From positions 1-64,000 of the forward strand of contig CAVOGL010000007.1 in assembly GCA_963695415.1 (NCBI GenBank): a stretch of DNA of 64,000 nucleotides, in the 5' to 3' direction. The DNA is from CAVXWV01 sp963695415 (GTDB lineage Bacteria > Chloroflexota > Anaerolineae > Anaerolineales > UBA4823). Below are positions 45,266 to 55,017 of this stretch, one piece after another. Positions within the stretch are counted from its first letter, which is position 1. Each line of letters starts with the position of its first letter. Both the position numbers and the translations under genes were made by a program. The notes beneath the pieces are model-generated. The model saw nothing but the letters and a program-made list of their open reading frames with translations, did no database searches and was not told where the DNA came from.

Positions 45266-47705
45266 TTACTCCTGTATTTGGAAAATGCCGCTTATTTTTT
45301 CACCAATTGCCAAAGGTGGACTGATTGGGAAAACCTTTCCATTATTTATTGAATCTAATCCGCAGATTCGCAGACTACGCCCGGTATTGGTTAACAAGCG
45401 AAATTGATTGTTCGCAGCTTGATCAAAATCGATGAATGTAATTGAACTGAAATTCCTGTGCAACGTGACCCCTCGGGAAGCAGGCGGTCCTTCCGTAGGG
45501 ATATCGCCTAATTTGAACCGGATGCCATTTCCGTCACTGGAAATTGCCAGTACATACACGTCGTTTCCTTGATTGGTGGTTGAAATCACCCCACTTCCAC
45601 ACACAAGCTCCTCTTTCCTGGCTCGGACAATTTCCCAGGTTACTGCCTGTGAATGTCGAACGACAGCCCGTGCAATTCTGCCTTTTGTCGTACCTGCAAG
45701 AACCTGGTCATTCTCGCTGGTGGGTGAAAGGCTGAACGGAAGCCCGGTGTACCTCTTTTCGAGCTGGAAATACGGGCGCGGGCGGATTTGGTCTGCAAGC
45801 AGACGGCTTTCGAAGCTGCGCATCTGACCTGTATTGGTAACCAGGGTCAAGAATCGTTTCTCCGGCGCTGCGATGTTCAGGACTGCAATTGTGGTGATGA
45901 ATTCCTGGTATGGTTCAAATCCCGCTGCAGGATCCTCGATAGTGTCCAGGTGAATTAAAATCTGTCGCCTGGAATCCCATGCCCATGCTGGCTTTGTAAA
46001 GCTTGTCAAGACTAACCGCCTGGAGTTTATAAGTGTCGGTGGCAGTCAGAATGGATAAGTCATTTTTACCAGCCCAGCTCTTTTTCACCCAGGAAAGTTG
46101 ATCTGGATCCTGTCCGGTTCTGGTTTCTCCCGGTACATAAGCTTCAAGTCGATCTTCTCCGAGGTGGATGCCAATCACGTCTGGCAGTCCCGCAGTACCA
46201 GACTCGAAATCGGAGACAATTCGCAAGTGTTCTCGTACAGAACTCAAATCAACCTGCTGTATGGAAGGACTTTCGCTTTGGATTGAGGTATTGCCAGTTT
46301 CTTGGATCAATTCTTGGGCTTGTAGTTTGTCAGGTGTCCACGTTTCACTCTCAGTTATCCCTTTTTCGATCATGAACGCGTGTAAACCTAATCCAGAAGT
46401 TACACTGCTGAAAAAACTGATGTCGTGTATTTTTTCTTTGCCAAATAAATTATCCAACATCATCTTGAATAACGGTATCTGTGAGGATCCCCCAGTTCTC
46501 ACGACCTTATCTATATCTTTAGGTACTACTCCTGCTTGTTTCAAGGTGTCCAACAATTCAGCTCGGACTGCCTCAAATTCGGAGTGGATAGCGATCTCGA
46601 AACGTAGCCTGGTTACCGTATCGCTGATCGAAAAATTGTCAGTGACCACTGACAGGTCGGTTTCGGTAACAACCGAAAGCTGGCATTTGATTTTCTCTAT
46701 GACATCGAACAACATCAAGGCATAGTTAGAGGAAACGATCTCAAGCAGAGCAGCAGTTTTCTTCTTGTTCCGCGCTCCCAGATGGATCGTCCTGAGCATT
46801 TCCTGATTTTGGGGAGTATTCAAGGAGACGATTTCCTGCGGGTTTTTCAGCAAATCGAAGATATGCGCCGGAATGGGATATCGCCTGCCGTACTGTGTAT
46901 AATAATCTCCTTCACCGAGGTGTTTGGGGATAGTTGCACGGAACAGGCGCTGGTCGAAAATATCACCAGCCACTGGGATACCACCAGTCGCCAGGATCTT
47001 CTGTTTCCCCTCACCGCGACCTACTTCCATGATAGTAAAATCAAGGGTACCGCCGCCAAAATCGAACACCAACACTACCTCGGGTTGTGTAAGGCTGTGT
47101 TCATAGGAGAGAGCGGCTGCCACAGGTTCCTGAAGGAGATGAACTCGTTCAAAACCAGCTTTAAAAGCGGCATGTAACAACCGGCTTTGAGCGACACGAT
47201 CTTCAATCTCATCCGAAGAGAAATGGACCGGTCTGCCCAATACCACAGCATCCAGCTTTGTGCCCAGATAGCTTTCAGCCCGAATTTTTAAACCCGTGAG
47301 ATATACAGCAGCCAAGTCGGAAGCGGTGTACCACTGATTTTGGAACACGGTCCCCAGGAATTTTGGATCTCGTAATACGGTTTTGATTGACAGGAATAAG
47401 CGCCCGGGACTGAATTCGTCCTCGAACACATACACATCCCGGAAGAAAACGGGCAGTTCAGCGAAAACTTGTTTAATTTCACCAACCCAAATCTTGCGGT
47501 ATCGGCTGGGTCTTCCGATATTCTGCTCAAAATACAAGTTCAGCGCCTGGCTGCCCAGAAAGTATTCCCGTCCGCGTGTGATATAAACCGCCGACCGGCA
47601 AACTACTGGATTTCCAGCGGAGGGATCCAAAGGGAGTAATTTTATGGAATTGCTGTCATACAGTGCAGCGCCACTATTGGTCGTGCCAAAATCGATTCCA
47701 ATCAT
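45266..47705 (-). CDS. Hsp70-family protein fused to a C-terminal beta-propeller-like domain, one frameshift
   Basis: About 813 residues after correction. Residues 1-430 form an actin/Hsp70 ATPase: MIGIDFGTTNSGAALY (phosphate 1), VLVFDFGGGTLDFTIMEVG (phosphate 2) and VVRTGGSSQIPLF (adenosine). Instead of an Hsp70 substrate domain, the tail from about 500 has repeats like those of the gyrase-A C-terminal propeller: VIGIHLGEDRLEAYVPG, RFLTLVTNTGQMRSFESRLL and VLAGTTKGRIARAVV. The frame changes near 46,030; the second frame reads TLINSRRLVLTSFTKPAWAWD across the join. The start overlaps the hpt stop by four bases. The role is unknown; the ATPase half suggests a chaperone or scaffold. Confidence 0.75.
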
Positions 47706-48271
47706 TTGGTGTTTTTTAAATATCTTTCCAGGTTCACGGAGGCGATATAAGGAAGGTTGCGCCCTTTTTCGTCGATATCCAACCCATACCCTACCACATA
47801 ATCGTCAGGGATCTCGAAGCCCAAATAATCTACACCCAATTCAACGCGGTGGCTGGCGGTTTTATCCAGGAGAGCGCAAATTCTCAAACTGTGCGGGTTT
47901 CGATCACGCAGGAGCTTGCTCACTGTTCGCAAGGTGTAGCCTGTGTCCACGATATCGTCGATCAAGATGACATCCCATCCTGCTATGTTTGTTTTGTGGT
48001 CGGAATCAATGCGCACAAAACCACTGCTGGCAGATCCCGAATACGAGGAGACGGACATAAAGTCGAGGGTGATCGGCAGGTGGATATGACGCATCAGGTC
48101 CGTCATAAAAACCACACTGCCTCGCAGTAAACCTAGAAGTAAAAGCCTATTGGATCCAGCATAATCGCTTGTGATCTGGCTGCCTAATTCGAATACCCGT
48201 TCTTCGATTTGTTTCTGTGATATCAGGATTTTCTCGATGAAATCATAGGCATAGGAAGAGGTTTCTGGCAT
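47702..48271 (-). CDS. hpt: Hypoxanthine phosphoribosyltransferase
   Basis: Purine salvage enzyme, hypoxanthine/guanine plus PRPP to nucleotide. LLLGLLRGSVVFMTDLMRHI (residues 43-62), the flexible loop region SVSSYSG, and the PRPP motif VILIDDIVDTGYTLRTV (about 100-116) are clear. YLGFEIPDDYVVGYGLDIDEKGRNLPYI ends the fold. 189 residues, full length. Its stop shares ATGA with the start of the Hsp70-like gene. Confidence 0.95.
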   Translation of the reverse strand: MPETSSYAYDFIEKILISQKQIEERVFELGSQITSDYAGSNRLLLLGLLRGSVVFMTDLMRHIHLPITLDFMSVSSYSGSASSGFVRIDSDHKTNIAGWDVILIDDIVDTGYTLRTVSKLLRDRNPHSLRICALLDKTASHRVELGVDYLGFEIPDDYVVGYGLDIDEKGRNLPYIASVNLERYLKNTK

Positions 48272-48338
48272 ACGATTTATAAGTTTACCAGAATTCAGTG
48301 GATACAGCCTCGGTCGAGGATGCGTTTGTTAAAGTGAG

Positions 48339-48533
48339 TTATATAATTCCGAAAATTGCCAGGATGATTAATACCGGAATCGCTAAGACAGTAACTACTA
48401 TCAACACCGGGATCAGGCAGCCCACCATCCCAACCACGAATGAGATGATGCATCCAACAGCTCCAACCACCAGTCCGATAAATCCTACGATGATCCCAAC
48501 AACCCACTTAAAGAATCCCACAATACAACCCAT
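48339..48533 (-). CDS. Small hydrophobic membrane protein
   Basis: 64 residues from the ATG at 48,533 (minus), chosen because GAAAGGAGA stands 8-9 nt upstream. It is almost entirely Gly/Val/Ile-rich: MGCIVGFFKWVVGIIVGFI, then two further hydrophobic stretches. A longer frame starting at 48,653 lacks a ribosome site. No function can be given. It stands alone between hpt and the nitroreductase gene. Confidence 0.6.
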   Translation of the reverse strand: MGCIVGFFKWVVGIIVGFIGLVVGAVGCIISFVVGMVGCLIPVLIVVTVLAIPVLIILAIFGII

Positions 48534-48722
48534 TGTTAATTCTCCTTTCTTAATCAAATCTACGCAGCAATAATCATAAAGTTGCATTTTCCGGATGGTC
48601 GGTATCAAACTGCGATCTTCATATACATCAAGAAAAGTCTCCAGGGTATACAATCAACCCAACCTTGGCTATAATTCCATACCTGTTTGCTGTTAACCTG
48701 AATTTGTTGTTACGGAGTATTC

Positions 48723-49391
48723 ATGACCCCTCCATTATTTGTCCCTCTTTCCTCATACCACGAGATTCCTTCTCCCGAAATGAAACAACGCGCCCAGGTT
48801 TTCCGAGATGAGATGCAACAGCGCCGCACTGTGCGTTCCTTCTCTGATCGGGAAGTGCCAGCTGAGATCATCGATGATTGTTTACGAGCCGCAGGCTCAG
48901 CGCCCAGCGGTGCTAATTTGCAGCCCTGGCATTTTGTAGTGGTTAAAGATCTCAAGGTAAAACAGGAAATTCGCCAGGCAGCGGAGAAGGAGGAAAGGGA
49001 ATTTTACAACCGCAGGGCGACGGACGACTGGAAGAAGGACCTGAAACCATTAGGTACGGATGAACAAAAACCATATTTGGAAGTTGCCCCTTATTTAATC
49101 GTCATTTTCGCTCAATCCTACCGGGAGATGCTGGATGGACACCGGGCGAAGAATTATTATGTTTCAGAATCGGTGGGTATTGCGACTGGAGTTTTAATCA
49201 CCGCACTGCATCACGCAGGTCTGGCAACGTTAACTCATACACCAAGCCCGATGGGCTTCCTTAACGATATTCTCAAAAGACCTCAGAATGAACGACCATT
49301 TTTGATCCTGGTTGTAGGTTATCCTGCAGATGACGCTGTTGTTCCGCAGATATCTCGCAAGCCATTCGAAGAGATTGTTACTTTCATTTAA
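48723..49391 (+). CDS. Nitroreductase-family flavoprotein (iodotyrosine deiodinase-like)
   Basis: 222 residues. FMN-binding RRTVRSFSDREVPAEII (about 34-50), APSGANLQPWHFVVV (about 60-74), the lid KEEREFYNRRATDDWKKDL (about 90-108) and THTPSPMGFLNDILKRPQNERPF (about 172-194) follow the iodotyrosine deiodinase branch, including its E, Y and K lid residues. Bacterial members reduce halogenated or nitro-aromatics; the natural substrate is not known. TATAAT at about 48,669 may be its -10 box. Confidence 0.88.
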   Translation: MTPPLFVPLSSYHEIPSPEMKQRAQVFRDEMQQRRTVRSFSDREVPAEIIDDCLRAAGSAPSGANLQPWHFVVVKDLKVKQEIRQAAEKEEREFYNRRATDDWKKDLKPLGTDEQKPYLEVAPYLIVIFAQSYREMLDGHRAKNYYVSESVGIATGVLITALHHAGLATLTHTPSPMGFLNDILKRPQNERPFLILVVGYPADDAVVPQISRKPFEEIVTFI

Positions 49392-49402
49392 TCGCATTAT
49401 AA

Positions 49403-50269
49403 ATGGACACATCAAATCCAAAGCTTCAGGTCAAAAACGTTTTAGTCACTGGGGTCTCAGGCTTGATTGGAAACCTGGTCTATGTCCATCTTTCACGGCA
49501 AACCGAGGCTTATGAAGTCTATGGTTTGGATCGTTCACCCACAAATTCTGAGCGAATAGAATCCCACCATGCAGTTCGAGTGCCGGCAGCTAAGTTTTTC
49601 GAAGTTGAACTTACTGACCTGTATGGTTTGCGTGAGGCTGTCGCAGGCAAACAGGCGGTAGTGCATCTGGCAGCAGATCCAGGCAGTCGTAATTGGGAAA
49701 CCTTATTGCCCAGTAATGTGATCGGCGCTTACAACATTTTCGAGGCTTGCCGGTTGGAAAATGTGCAAAGGATAATTTTCGCCAGCACCGTAGTAGTAGA
49801 TTTTGGTTATGGTGTCGACGAACCCTATTCGGCAATCATGCAAGGCGATTTCGCCAACGTACCAAATGATTACCACAAGATTACACACGACCAACCACCC
49901 AGACCATCTACCCTGTATTCAGCCACCAAACTTTGGGGGGAGGCTCTGGCTTACCATTTCATGCACGAATATGGCATCTCCTGCCTGTGTTTACGCATCG
50001 GCTGGGTTGTGGATGAGAACGTCCCCCCGCCAAAACACGGCAGGAGTGTATGGTGTTCCCACCGTGACGTTTGCCAGCTGGTACAGAAAAGTCTTGACGC
50101 ACCGGCTGATTTACGCTTCGATATCTTTTATGGTTTTTCTGATAATGATTACATTCTCGCAAGCCTCGATCACACGAGAAATGTGCTCGGATACCAGCCT
50201 CAAGATAGTGCTGAGGAAGCCTTAGGCTTGATCAATAAAATCCCAATAATTCAGGAGGAAAAGAAATGA
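49403..50269 (+). CDS. NAD-dependent epimerase/dehydratase (uronate dehydrogenase-like)
   Basis: Extended short-chain dehydrogenase of 288 residues: VTGVSGLIGNLV at the nucleotide site (about 16-27), VVHLAADPG (about 92-100), catalytic STLYSATKLWGEALAYHFM with YxxxK (about 171-189) and LRIGWV. The size and the AADPG motif suggest uronate dehydrogenase, which oxidises glucuronate or galacturonate to a lactone. First of four genes that look like a sugar-acid pathway; its stop overlaps the next ATG by four bases. Confidence 0.78.
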   Translation: MDTSNPKLQVKNVLVTGVSGLIGNLVYVHLSRQTEAYEVYGLDRSPTNSERIESHHAVRVPAAKFFEVELTDLYGLREAVAGKQAVVHLAADPGSRNWETLLPSNVIGAYNIFEACRLENVQRIIFASTVVVDFGYGVDEPYSAIMQGDFANVPNDYHKITHDQPPRPSTLYSATKLWGEALAYHFMHEYGISCLCLRIGWVVDENVPPPKHGRSVWCSHRDVCQLVQKSLDAPADLRFDIFYGFSDNDYILASLDHTRNVLGYQPQDSAEEALGLINKIPIIQEEKK

Positions 50270-51163
50270 GCTCCGATCGACCAGATTGGCGAGGCAGCTT
50301 TGCCATTCCAATGACGCCATTTGATGACAAAGACCGTATTGATGAGGAAATACTCGCGGCTGAAATTGAAGCCTGTATCCAGTGGGGGACTAGAGGAATA
50401 GTTGTTCCGGTATTGGTAAGTGAGTTCCAGGCACTATCCGAAGAAGAGCGGAAGACGATGATGCGCGTCCCGGTGTCCATTTCCGACGGCAGGGTGCCTA
50501 TCGTAGCCAATGTGGCAGCAGTAGACACTGCCACAGCAGTAAATTACACCCGATATGCGCAGGAAATCGAGCGCGGACTCTGTTATCGCAATGCCTCCTT
50601 ATGGGCTGCGACCGCATTTTGACGTAACTTACGCGTACTACAAAGCCATTGCCTCAGCCACACGCCTGCCGGTATGGATCCAGAACGCGGGTATCGTCTC
50701 ACTTTCAGCAGATCAGATCATTCGTTTGTGCACTGAGATTGAGAACATCAGCTGGGTTAAGGAAGAAGTCTGGCCTCCCACACACAGTATCACCCGGTTG
50801 GTTGAAAATAATTGCGTGGATATCCACGGTGTGATGGGGGGCAGCGGTGGTCGTTTTATGATCAGCGAACATGCCCGGGGCTCGAAAGGTGTGGTCCATG
50901 CCTGCGAATTTACGGACCTGATCCAACGGGTTTGGGAGCTGCTGGATGAAGGAAGAATGAACGGGGCTGCTGATTTGTTTGAAATTCTTCTCCCTGGGAT
51001 TGTACTTGAGGGTATTATGGGAATGGCATTTGCCAAAGAGGTCATGGTTCGCCGGGGGGTGTTCAAAAACCGGCACATGCGCATGGAAGTGAAGTCTTTA
51101 GACGAGATGGATCTTAGAGAAATCGACCGAACCATGGAGCGTTTATTGCCTTTTCTGAAGTAG
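50266..51163 (+). CDS. DapA/NAL-family aldolase or dehydratase, frameshifted
   Basis: Class I TIM-barrel lyase. GSFAIPMTPFDDKDRIDEEIL at the start, GTRGIVVPVLVSEFQALSEEER replacing the usual GTTGE loop, ADSVIAMPPYG, VWIQNAG, and the Schiff-base lysine in ISWVKEEVWPP. The frame changes near 50,568; joined, about 298 residues. Family members act on 2-keto-3-deoxy sugar acids, sialate or dihydrodipicolinate. The SDR upstream and the enolase-superfamily enzyme downstream favour a keto-deoxy sugar acid. ATG overlaps the SDR stop. A 12-bp hairpin follows. Confidence 0.78.
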
Positions 51164-51177
51164 AATATGATACAACC

Positions 51178-51227
51178 AGACCCCAAGGGATTCTAAAACC
51201 CTTGGGGTCTAAGAATATTATTTTTTA
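51178..51227 (+). terminator. Strong hairpin after the DapA-like gene
   Basis: AGACCCCAAGGG (51178-51189) pairs perfectly with CCCTTGGGGTCT (51199-51210) around a 9-nt loop; a T6 run comes 10 nt later (51221-51226). The delayed U-run makes it a less certain terminator; it may be a partial stop or a stabilising 3' end. Confidence 0.55.
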
Positions 51228-51251
51228 TTAAAATGGAGTAAAAGTTTCTTA

Positions 51252-52493
51252 ATGGACCAAACCAATACCAAACCACGTGTCCGCGCGGTACATTGCGATT
51301 ATAACGCGGACGATGAGACTGTATATCAGGCGTTAAAGCAAGCCACTGATCCGTTGGAAAAATCGTGGGAAAAACTGCGAAAAGCACGCCGAATAGCTAT
51401 CAAATTTAACCAGGACAACCGACCTGAGAGGGTTGTGTATTACCAGGGACACCGTCAACAGCTGGTCAGTGATCTCGTGGTTCGTGCCACTGTCAGATTA
51501 CTGAAAGAACAAACCAATGCGGAGTTATTTGTTCTCGATGTCGGTGTAGAACGACCACAGGACGAAGAAATTGCTGAACCGAGTTTGCTGATCAAGGACA
51601 TCCTTGCGGAGTACGGGGTCGGGAGAATCTCTGGACAGGCAAAACCTGCCGCCTGGGTGGACGTACCTGGCGGTGGGATAATGTTCGACCGGTATCCTGT
51701 GCCCCAGGATTTCCTCGAAGCCGATGAGATCGTCTCCGTGCAGAAAATGAAAAACCATGCATTTATGGGGGTGACGTTATGTTTGAAAAATTTGTTTGGG
51801 CTGGTTCCCCTGCAGCCAACAGGCAGGCCGCGTGGTTATTATCACCACCTTGTGCGTATGCCATATATGCTCGTTGACCTGGGCAAGATTTATGATCCTG
51901 CTTTGAATATCATCGATGGTCTGGTGGGTCAGGCGGGTCAAGAATGGGGTCCAGGAGACCACCCGCGAGTCGCCAACACTCTCGTTGCTGGTGACCAGGT
52001 GATCGCCACAGACGCCTGTGGTGCTGCCCTGATAAGTCATAATCCGTTGTCAGACTGGTTGACACCCCCGTTTCACCGCGACCGGAATGCGCTTCTCATT
52101 GCCGATAGTATCGGATTCGGCACCGCCAGGTTGGATAAGATCGATTACGAAAGTGAAGTTAATTTACCAGCCGCAGAATTCTTTACCCAGCAATACGATT
52201 CAGAAGAGAAAATCATCACCTGGCGTCGCACGATGGCAGAACAGGCTTTATACTATCGAGATAACCAGAAGAAATTCTTCAAGAGTTACAAGGGTGAATA
52301 TATCATGCTGCAGATGGGCAGGGTGCGATGGCATGAAGTTGATGGCAATATATATCGAAGCCGGCGAAAACTAGCCGGTAAACATCCGGACCAGGCGATG
52401 TGGTTGAAATATGTAGATCCGCTGGAAAGTGAGAAAGAGCATTTTGAGGTTTACGAAAAGACATTGGCACAAATGGATGCCATGGGCGTATAG
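51252..52493 (+). CDS. DUF362 domain protein
   Basis: 413 residues with the DUF362 core: RRIAIKFNQDN (about 45-55), DVGVERPQDEE, VSVQKMKNHAFMGVTLCLKNLFGLVP (about 163-188) and NIIDGLVGQAGQEWGPG (about 217-233). No CxxCxxC ferredoxin motif is present, unlike many DUF362 proteins. Position between two sugar-acid enzymes suggests a catabolic role, but the family has no settled activity. GGAG lies 13 nt before ATG 51252. Its TAG overlaps a GTG of the next frame. Confidence 0.8.
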   Translation: MDQTNTKPRVRAVHCDYNADDETVYQALKQATDPLEKSWEKLRKARRIAIKFNQDNRPERVVYYQGHRQQLVSDLVVRATVRLLKEQTNAELFVLDVGVERPQDEEIAEPSLLIKDILAEYGVGRISGQAKPAAWVDVPGGGIMFDRYPVPQDFLEADEIVSVQKMKNHAFMGVTLCLKNLFGLVPLQPTGRPRGYYHHLVRMPYMLVDLGKIYDPALNIIDGLVGQAGQEWGPGDHPRVANTLVAGDQVIATDACGAALISHNPLSDWLTPPFHRDRNALLIADSIGFGTARLDKIDYESEVNLPAAEFFTQQYDSEEKIITWRRTMAEQALYYRDNQKKFFKSYKGEYIMLQMGRVRWHEVDGNIYRSRRKLAGKHPDQAMWLKYVDPLESEKEHFEVYEKTLAQMDAMGV

Positions 52494-52504
52494 TGGAGGA
52501 GCAA

Positions 52505-53824
52505 ATGGATCAGAAAAACAGTGAATCACCGATCAATAAAATAGAAAATGCGGTCAATCATTTCTCACGACCAAGTGACCTGAAAATAACCGATATGCGC
52601 ATTGCTGTGGTCGCCAGCAATTATGACTACCCGATCATCCGTATTGACACCAACCAGGATATTTATGGCATTGGGGAGGTGCGCGATGCTGGACACCGGG
52701 AAAATGCACTCCAGTTTAAAAGCATGCTCCTCGGGCAGAATCCCTGTAATGTGGACATGATCTACCGCGCTATCAAGAGGTTCGGCAATTGGGGCAGAGA
52801 AGGCGGTGGTGTTTCGGGTATTGAGCTTGCATTATGGGACCTGGTAGGGAAGGCTTATGGTGTTCCCTGTTACCAGTTTCTGGGTGGTAAATACCGCGAC
52901 CAGGTACGCATTTATGCCGATACACCCACACCAGCAGAACCCACACCCGATGCCTATGTCCAGCGTGTTCTTGGCAGGTTGGAGATGGGTTTAACATTTA
53001 TCAAATTTGATATTGGTCCGGGAGTTTTTCATTATTATGATGGTTCATTGATCGGATCTCCGCCAAAAGGAGAGATCAATATGGGGAGATGGTGGTCGGC
53101 TCCTGGCTCACATTATGGAACTCAGGTAACTGATGCAGGTATTGAGCGTATGGCAGAGATTGTCGCAGCCGTGCGTGGTGCGGTAGGTTGGGATGTTTCT
53201 CTGTGTATTGATCATTTTGGTCATGGGTATATGACTGCCAAGGAAGTGATCCGTCTTGGTCATGCTTTGGAACCTTATGGTCTTGCCTGGATGGAAGATC
53301 CTATGCCCTGGCATGATATCGAGGGTCACCGCCTCGTTACTCAAGCCATCAATACTCCCACCGCAGCCGGTGAAGAACTGTACCTTTTGGATGGTTTCCG
53401 AGAGATGATCGAAACGCGTGCAGTCGATATCCTCCATCCTGACTTGCTGACATCAGGGGGGATGCTGGAGACCAAAAAGATTGCAGATTATGGCGAGAAG
53501 TATGGTCTTCCAACAGCTCTGCATTTTGCTGGCTCGCCAATTGCCTTCATGGCGAACCTGCATACAGCTGCCTCAATCCCCAGTTTTGTCGCACTGGAGC
53601 ATCATGGATTTGACCTTCCATTCTGGAAAGGTCTGGTTGATGGTATTCCGGAAATGGTCGATGGCTTTGTCACTGTGCCCGACAAACCCGGTTTGGGCGT
53701 TGACCTGAACCTTGATGGCATCCGCGAGAATTTACGCCCACCCAGCGGGTTGTTCGAACCAACTGACGAATGGAATACCCCCAAACTCGGCTTCTGGCAG
53801 CCGGATCGTAAATGGGATAGTTAG
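52505..53824 (+). CDS. Mandelate racemase/muconate lactonizing enzyme-type dehydratase
   Basis: Enolase-superfamily enzyme of 439 residues. The capping domain is about 25-150. The barrel shows the lysine TFIKFDIG, metal ligands in CIDHFGHGYM, WMEDPMPWHD and AAGEELYLLDG, then the His in ALHFAGSPIAFMANLHTAA. Such enzymes usually dehydrate acid sugars (gluconate, galactonate, mannonate types). ATG 52505 is chosen because GGAGGAG is 4-10 nt upstream; GTG 52493 is an alternative. Last gene of the sugar-acid set, closed by a nested hairpin. Confidence 0.85.
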   Translation: MDQKNSESPINKIENAVNHFSRPSDLKITDMRIAVVASNYDYPIIRIDTNQDIYGIGEVRDAGHRENALQFKSMLLGQNPCNVDMIYRAIKRFGNWGREGGGVSGIELALWDLVGKAYGVPCYQFLGGKYRDQVRIYADTPTPAEPTPDAYVQRVLGRLEMGLTFIKFDIGPGVFHYYDGSLIGSPPKGEINMGRWWSAPGSHYGTQVTDAGIERMAEIVAAVRGAVGWDVSLCIDHFGHGYMTAKEVIRLGHALEPYGLAWMEDPMPWHDIEGHRLVTQAINTPTAAGEELYLLDGFREMIETRAVDILHPDLLTSGGMLETKKIADYGEKYGLPTALHFAGSPIAFMANLHTAASIPSFVALEHHGFDLPFWKGLVDGIPEMVDGFVTVPDKPGLGVDLNLDGIRENLRPPSGLFEPTDEWNTPKLGFWQPDRKWDS

Positions 53825-53831
53825 TTATATT

Positions 53832-53870
53832 TCCAGGTGCTTGGCATTTATCAAATGCCTTGCACCTGGA
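53832..53870 (+). terminator. Nested hairpin after the sugar-acid genes
   Basis: TCCAGGTGC pairs with GCACCTGGA (9 bp outer stem); inside, a TT/TT internal loop and a second stem GGCATTT/AAATGCC around ATC. A short TATTTT follows at 53,875-53,880. Probably the 3' end of the operon from 49,403. Confidence 0.6.
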
Positions 53871-53997
53871 GAGATATTTTCCAGGGATCATTACTCAAAA
53901 GCAATAAAAATCCAGTTTCCACCTTATCCCGTGTTAGAATCCTTTATAATGGATATAATCGGTCGATTATGTCGTTAAAGGAGGCGCATGAATAATC

Positions 53998-54793
53998 ATG
54001 GATAGTGGAAAACATGTTAGAAGGTTTGAAAATTTCCTGGAACAATTGAATAATGGCAGGCTGGATAGTATTCAACAGAATCTCTCGAATAATTTTTATG
54101 GTTACCGACCTAAAGAGGGTGAGAAAAATGCTGGGGAGGTGTATTATGAGATTCTGTCTGATCTGAAAGGTGCCTTTTCAAACCTGCGATTTAGTGTCCC
54201 CAACCTGGAGATAACCGGAGAGGAAATAAAAGGGAAATTGACAATATCAGGCACACAGGATGGGATGCTATGGGGTGCCCCAGTATCCGGGAAACAAGTT
54301 TTATGGGATGTGGATATTGTTGTACGCATAGAACAGGATCGTTTTGCAGTTGCCCTGGAAAACATTGCTATGCCAGAAGTAATGGGGATCTATGCGTCAG
54401 ATAGACCTGGTCCCACCACCAGAAGATATGGACAAACCCTTGAAGTATCCTGTCTCCCTCCCCGAGGTTCTATTGAAGGTCATTTTCACTGGTCAGATTG
54501 CAGATAAGCCATGCAGCCACCTGAATGTTATCAAGGTGACTGAACCGTTGGTTGATGTATGCCAAAAATGTGTGGCTTCAGGTGACGATTGGCCTGCGCT
54601 GCGCATGTGCCTGACCTGCGGGTACGTGGGATGCTGCGATACATCGAAGAATAAGCACATGAACCAGCATTACCAGGAGTCGGGTCATCCCCTATTCCGA
54701 TCGATACGCCTGAAAGAGTCTTGGGTCTGGTGTTACGCGGATGATGCCTTCTTTACCGGTGACATTCTTGAAAAATACCGGCAGGATGGGTGA
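53998..54793 (+). CDS. SnoaL-like domain fused to a UBP-type zinc finger, one frameshift
   Basis: The N-terminal frame (54,000-54,390) is a SnoaL/NTF2-like ester-cyclase domain: RRFENFLEQLNNG, YYEILSDLKGAFSNLRF, and DVDIVVRIEQDRFAVALENIAMPEVMGI. The next frame gives MRQIDLVPPPEDMDKP, the normal SnoaL end, and runs into a UBP zinc finger: CSHL, CQKCVASGDDW, MCLTCGYVGCCDTSKNKHMNQHYQESGHPLF. Removing one T near 54,390 fuses them into about 264 residues. The ATG at 53998 lies 13 nt from AAAGGAGG; a nearer ATG at 53988 stops after five codons, so the start may also be disturbed. UBP fingers bind ubiquitin C-termini in eukaryotes; the bacterial ligand is unknown. Confidence 0.7.
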
Positions 54794-55017
54794 TTTATAT
54801 GGTCTATATGATCTACCAACAATACAAAACGGCGGTTAAAGCAGCTTACCGCGGGAGTAATGATATTGATCGTTTGTTCCACGAGGCTCAATTCTTCCGG
54901 GAGTGGTTGGAATCGTTAGCGATCGATCAGGATTTACGTGATGTCCTTGTAGAGCAAGTAAAAGCCCTCGAAGAAGGCTTTGAAGAATTGGTCATAATGA
55001 AGGATCCGACTGCGTAA
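54790..55017 (+). CDS. Small acidic helical protein
   Basis: 72-75 residues depending on start (GTG 54790, ATG 54799 or ATG 54808). The middle is helical and charged: NDIDRLFHEAQFFREWLESLAIDQDLRDVLVEQ. GTG 54790 overlaps the preceding stop, suggesting coupling to the UBP gene. The last 26 bp overlap the convergent hydrolase gene. Not recognised. Confidence 0.5.
   Translation: MIYMVYMIYQQYKTAVKAAYRGSNDIDRLFHEAQFFREWLESLAIDQDLRDVLVEQVKALEEGFEELVIMKDPTA

Noticed and set aside
53988..54005. Five-codon ORF from ATG 53988 near an ideal ribosome site
   Set aside because: It is too short to be meaningful; it more likely marks a disturbed start of the SnoaL/UBP gene.
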